This document shows positions 61,623 to 64,000 of a stretch of 64,000 nt of DNA, in pieces. The translations under genes were made by a program, and so were the position numbers. The notes beneath the pieces were generated by a model. That model saw nothing but the letters and a program-made list of their open reading frames with translations. It did no database searches and was not told the DNA's origin. This stretch comes from Synechococcus sp. CBW1108. Lineage in GTDB: Bacteria > Cyanobacteriota > Cyanobacteriia > PCC-6307 > Cyanobiaceae. The stretch is from positions 1,711,277 to 1,775,276 of the forward strand of contig NZ_CP060395.1 of NCBI RefSeq assembly GCF_015840335.1. The letters are read 5' to 3'. Each line of letters begins with the position of its first letter. Position 1 is the first letter of the stretch.

Positions 61623-62903
61623 TCAGCCTTCTCCCCGGGGCACTAAAAAAGCCAGGCTGGCGGTGTAGCCGTGCAGGTAGGTGCTGCCGGCGACCGGTCC
61701 GATCTCGCCATTGCAGAACACCCCGGCAATCGGCACCTGCTGGAAGGCTTCACGGCAGAGATTCACATCGCCATCTGCTGCTCCGTAGAGGCCTTCGCCG
61801 CGACCGAGGCAGGCAAATAGCAGGGTGGCCAGGGGGTTGGGCGTCTGGGCTTGCTGCTGGGCCAGGAGCTGCCTTAGTTCCTGGCGGGAGGCCTCCGCAT
61901 CGCGCAGCTGGAACTGCACCTGTTGGCCCACCCGCATGCGCTCGGCCACGGCAACGGCTCCGTTGCGCGGGTCCACGCCGATCAGGTTGCGCACGAGGAA
62001 GGCCCCTGGCTTGGAGGGCTCGGCGCTGTCTAGGTTGAAGTTGCTGCGCCCCACCCCTAGAAAGAGGGAGTGCTTGACCAGCACCCGCTCCTGGGGGCTG
62101 AGGTCGGTGAGGATCGCCTGCAGGGCTGCCACCGGGCTGCGGCGGTCCTGGCCCTGGCTCACTTCCAGCACCACATTGCGCTGGGCTTGTTCGATGTCGA
62201 ATACCGGTCCGATGGGCCGGCAGCCCTGGGCTACGACCGGGTCGAGCTGCCAGCTGCCGCCGATCAGGCAGCCGACGGCTCCCCGGGCAACCTGGTTGCC
62301 AAATAGCAAGGAGCCGTGGCCAGCGCTGTGTTGCCCGGCGATTCCGCCCAGTTTCACCGCCTCGGGGCAGGCGTAATCGAGGCCGCTGATCAGGTCGTTG
62401 ATGCGTGAGCAGCTGGGATCCACTAGCAGCAGCATCGAGGGGCTGGGCGAGCCGCCCGTCGTCTCTGCGGCGTTGAGCAGGGCGCGCCAGGGCTCGGCCG
62501 GACCATCGAGGTCGGGCAGGGTCTCGGTGTCGATGGCAAAGGGCTGCAGCTGGGCGCCGGGCAGGCGCAGCAGGGTGACACTCAGGGCGGGCTTTTTTTC
62601 CAGCTCATGGGGGGTGCCGGTGGCGTCGGTGCCCACCACCCCACCGCCGAGGCAGCCGATCCAGTGGCTGGCCCGCAGTTTTTCCTGGAGCAGCGGCAGC
62701 AGCCTGGGCAGGTCACTGGCGTAGCTGGCGGCGGCAAAGACCAGGGCCAGGTCTGCCGGCCCGGCACCGCGCAGCTGGTGAACGATGGTTTCCACCGATG
62801 CCTGCAGGGAGGTTTCAGAGGCCAGGGCGGTGCGGCACCAGGCCTGGCCCCGGTTGGGTCCAATGTGGCGGGACAGCCAGCTGGGCAGGGAAAATGCAGC
62901 CAT
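61623..62903 (-). CDS. FIST domain protein
   Basis: 426 residues from ATG 62903. The N-terminal FIST_N part ([35 protein letters not shown]) and the C-terminal FIST_C part ([30 protein letters not shown]) are present. FIST domains are thought to be small-molecule sensors, often with signalling modules; none is fused here. Conserved in cyanobacteria directly upstream of trmB. The frame stays open far upstream but that is antisense to DUF3177. Divergent from DUF3177 across 36 bases. Confidence 0.87.
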   Translation of the reverse strand: MAAFSLPSWLSRHIGPNRGQAWCRTALASETSLQASVETIVHQLRGAGPADLALVFAAASYASDLPRLLPLLQEKLRASHWIGCLGGGVVGTDATGTPHELEKKPALSVTLLRLPGAQLQPFAIDTETLPDLDGPAEPWRALLNAAETTGGSPSPSMLLLVDPSCSRINDLISGLDYACPEAVKLGGIAGQHSAGHGSLLFGNQVARGAVGCLIGGSWQLDPVVAQGCRPIGPVFDIEQAQRNVVLEVSQGQDRRSPVAALQAILTDLSPQERVLVKHSLFLGVGRSNFNLDSAEPSKPGAFLVRNLIGVDPRNGAVAVAERMRVGQQVQFQLRDAEASRQELRQLLAQQQAQTPNPLATLLFACLGRGEGLYGAADGDVNLCREAFQQVPIAGVFCNGEIGPVAGSTYLHGYTASLAFLVPRGEG

Positions 62904-62939
62904 AAGTCGGACCATATCGCCTGCCGGGGGCCGCGGATA

Positions 62940-63593
62940 ATGGCGCCTTACCGAACTAACCGTGTGCTCGCTGTCCTGCCAGAACCTCTGTATCGCTCTT
63001 TGGTGTGGCTCGACGTCCGAGTGGCCATGTTGTTCAGCATCGGTCTGCCGCTGGTGCTGCTGATCTGGGCTGGCCTGCGCCGGGAGGGGGCGCTGGTGCG
63101 GCTGCTTGGCATCTATTGGAAGGTGGCCAGCCTGCTGCTGCTCGTCACCCTCTTGCTGACCGACCGCCGTCCCCTTGGTTTTCTGCTGGCGGTGCTGGCC
63201 CAGTTGCTGGTGGTGGCGAGTGTCTGGTTCTGGGTGGATCTCAACGAGGAACTGGCAGACATGCCTCCCTGGCGAGCCCTGCCCCTCACCCTGCGCGTCT
63301 GGCGCTGGAGCTTGACGGTGTGGGGCCTGCTGGGGGCAGCCCTCAGCACGACAGCCCTGGGCTGCATGGCCAGCGCTGGCCTGGATCGGCCCGCCTGCTC
63401 CATCTGGATCCAGCCGCCCCTTGGGCTCCATCAGCAGTTGGTGGGGGTGTTTGCCTTTGTATTCGGCGGCTCCTGGACCCCTGGGGTGGCAGCTTTCATC
63501 GGCTATGTGGGGTTGGTGGCCTACGGCGTTGGGCTGCTGCAGTGGCTGCTGGTGCGGCTGCCCAAGCAGGGCCGGGTGGCGGGGGAGTTCTGA
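62940..63593 (+). CDS. DUF3177 membrane protein
   Basis: 217 residues from ATG 62940 with about five membrane helices, the first being VAMLFSIGLPLVLLIWAGL. FWVDLNEELADMPPWR in a loop and GSWTPGVAAFIGYVGLVAYGVGLLQW near the end match DUF3177 of cyanobacteria. No function known. The stop overlaps the next start by TGATG, so the two are coupled. Confidence 0.82.
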   Translation: MAPYRTNRVLAVLPEPLYRSLVWLDVRVAMLFSIGLPLVLLIWAGLRREGALVRLLGIYWKVASLLLLVTLLLTDRRPLGFLLAVLAQLLVVASVWFWVDLNEELADMPPWRALPLTLRVWRWSLTVWGLLGAALSTTALGCMASAGLDRPACSIWIQPPLGLHQQLVGVFAFVFGGSWTPGVAAFIGYVGLVAYGVGLLQWLLVRLPKQGRVAGEF

Positions 63594-63910
63594 TGACCCT
63601 GGCCGCCAACGCTCTGATTGCTGGGCTGGAGGCGATCAGCCGAGAGCGGCCGGATCGGGTGCTGCGCCTGCGCGGTGCCCTCGATTCGGCGGGCGCGCTC
63701 GAGGAGCCCTACGAGCTGCTGATCTTTCGCGGCTTCTCCAGCAGCACCACCCACCCCACCGGTTTCGATCCCGACCAGCCATTGCTGCCCGAGGGGGTGC
63801 GGCTGCTTACGGCCGAGTTGCTGGCTGGCCCGCTCGACCCAGCTGCGGAGCAGGTGTTGGCCGCCGGCAGCAATCCCCAGGCCTACCTGCAAGCCCCAGC
63901 CTGGCTCTGA
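63593..63910 (+). CDS. Small conserved protein (DUF7734-like)
   Basis: 105 residues from ATG 63593. ERPDRVLRLRGALDSAGALEEPYELLIFRGFSSSTTHPTGFDPDQPLLPEG is the core; the FRGFSSSTTHPT stretch is shared with a family found in cyanobacteria and plastids that I recall as DUF7734. No catalytic residues stand out. Coupled to DUF3177 by TGATG. Unknown function. Confidence 0.7.
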   Translation: MTLAANALIAGLEAISRERPDRVLRLRGALDSAGALEEPYELLIFRGFSSSTTHPTGFDPDQPLLPEGVRLLTAELLAGPLDPAAEQVLAAGSNPQAYLQAPAWL

Positions 63911-63941
63911 GTTGGCCCTGGGAGGCACATACCAGTTTGGC

Positions 63942-64000
63942 TCAGGGCTCCAGCACGGCCACGCAGCGGCCGCAGAGGGTGGGGTGGCTGGGGTGGCGGC
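63942..64000 (-). CDS. 3' tip of a minus-strand gene, probably isoleucyl-tRNA synthetase
   Basis: Only 18 residues before the stop are visible: RHPSHPTLCGRCVAVLEP. A Cys-x2-Cys pair at the extreme C-terminus with HPTLC(x)RC is the second half of the zinc knuckle that ends bacterial IleS. The gene runs off the window edge. With so few residues the name is an informed guess. Confidence 0.55.
   Translation of the reverse strand, partial: RHPSHPTLCGRCVAVLEP

Noticed and set aside
1-64000. CRISPR arrays, insertion sequences, prophage or integrase-flanked islands
   Set aside because: No spaced direct repeats, transposase motifs or phage proteins were seen on either strand.

Overview
The window is a GC-rich piece of an oxygenic picocyanobacterium, most likely of the Cyanobium / freshwater-to-euryhaline Synechococcus type. 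The evidence is direct: it carries the photosystem II genes ycf48 (3' end), psbE-psbF-psbL-psbJ, psbK, psbI, psbN and psbH, the nitrogen regulator ntcA, an IctB-type membrane protein, ThyX, and many small proteins known only from cyanobacteria (DUF3155, DUF4079, DUF1997, DUF3181, DUF3769, DUF3146, DUF3084, DUF3177). No transposase, integrase, phage gene or CRISPR array was seen. Four photosystem II genes too short for routine ORF calling (psbF, psbL, psbK, psbI) and two tRNAs (Met-CAU, Arg-ACG) were found by reading the sequence.

Layout. 1-1234: photosystem II assembly factor and the cytochrome b559 operon. 1284-8848: the most distinctive block, a co-directional lipid A/Kdo module (DUF374 acyltransferase, Kdo transferase WaaA, lipid A 4'-kinase LpxK, disaccharide synthase LpxB, MsbA-like ABC flippase) followed by a non-standard acyl carrier protein and a ketosynthase. 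8971-16400: carotenoid oxygenase, RdgB, a phosphohexomutase, a TM0106-type nuclease, YgfZ, PyrE and a secreted protein of unknown role. 16413-25249: tRNA-Met, CNNM/CBS transporter, Gfo/Idh oxidoreductase, a very large GH15-like protein, a TagA/WecG glycosyltransferase, psbK, tgt and cobS. 25218-35290: histidine kinase, a 419-base gap, DUF3155, esterase, purH, ispH, sfsA, murJ and small cyanobacterial proteins. 35345-43974: tRNA-Arg with terminator, glyA, a WecA/MraY-type transferase, cinA, leuCD, an LptD-like outer-membrane protein and psbI. 44089-53921: GH38 mannosidase, psbN/psbH, tatA, pth, a resolvase-like protein, DUF3084, ntcA, a corrinoid-adenosyltransferase-like protein, dcd, thyX and a membrane thioredoxin. 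53977-64000: NIL-ferredoxin, Slt transglycosylase, glmM, a BadF-type sugar kinase, ictB, trmB, a FIST protein and the 3' tip of what looks like ileS.

How it fits together. A strong envelope theme runs through the window: lipid A assembly and export (1284-8848), an LptD/OstA-like barrel (41318), MurJ, a WecA-like lipid-phosphate transferase, a TagA-type transferase, Slt, GlmM and an amino-sugar-type kinase. Most of the rest is core metabolism in conserved cyanobacterial neighbourhoods (nucleotides, leucine, one-carbon units, isoprenoids, cobalamin).

The best candidate for something little described is the lipid A/Kdo block with its own ACP-ketosynthase pair. The LPS of marine Synechococcus has been reported to lack Kdo, and the ACP and ketosynthase are visibly less GC-rich than their neighbours. 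I infer, but cannot show, that they supply a special acyl chain, by analogy with the AcpXL systems of rhizobia.
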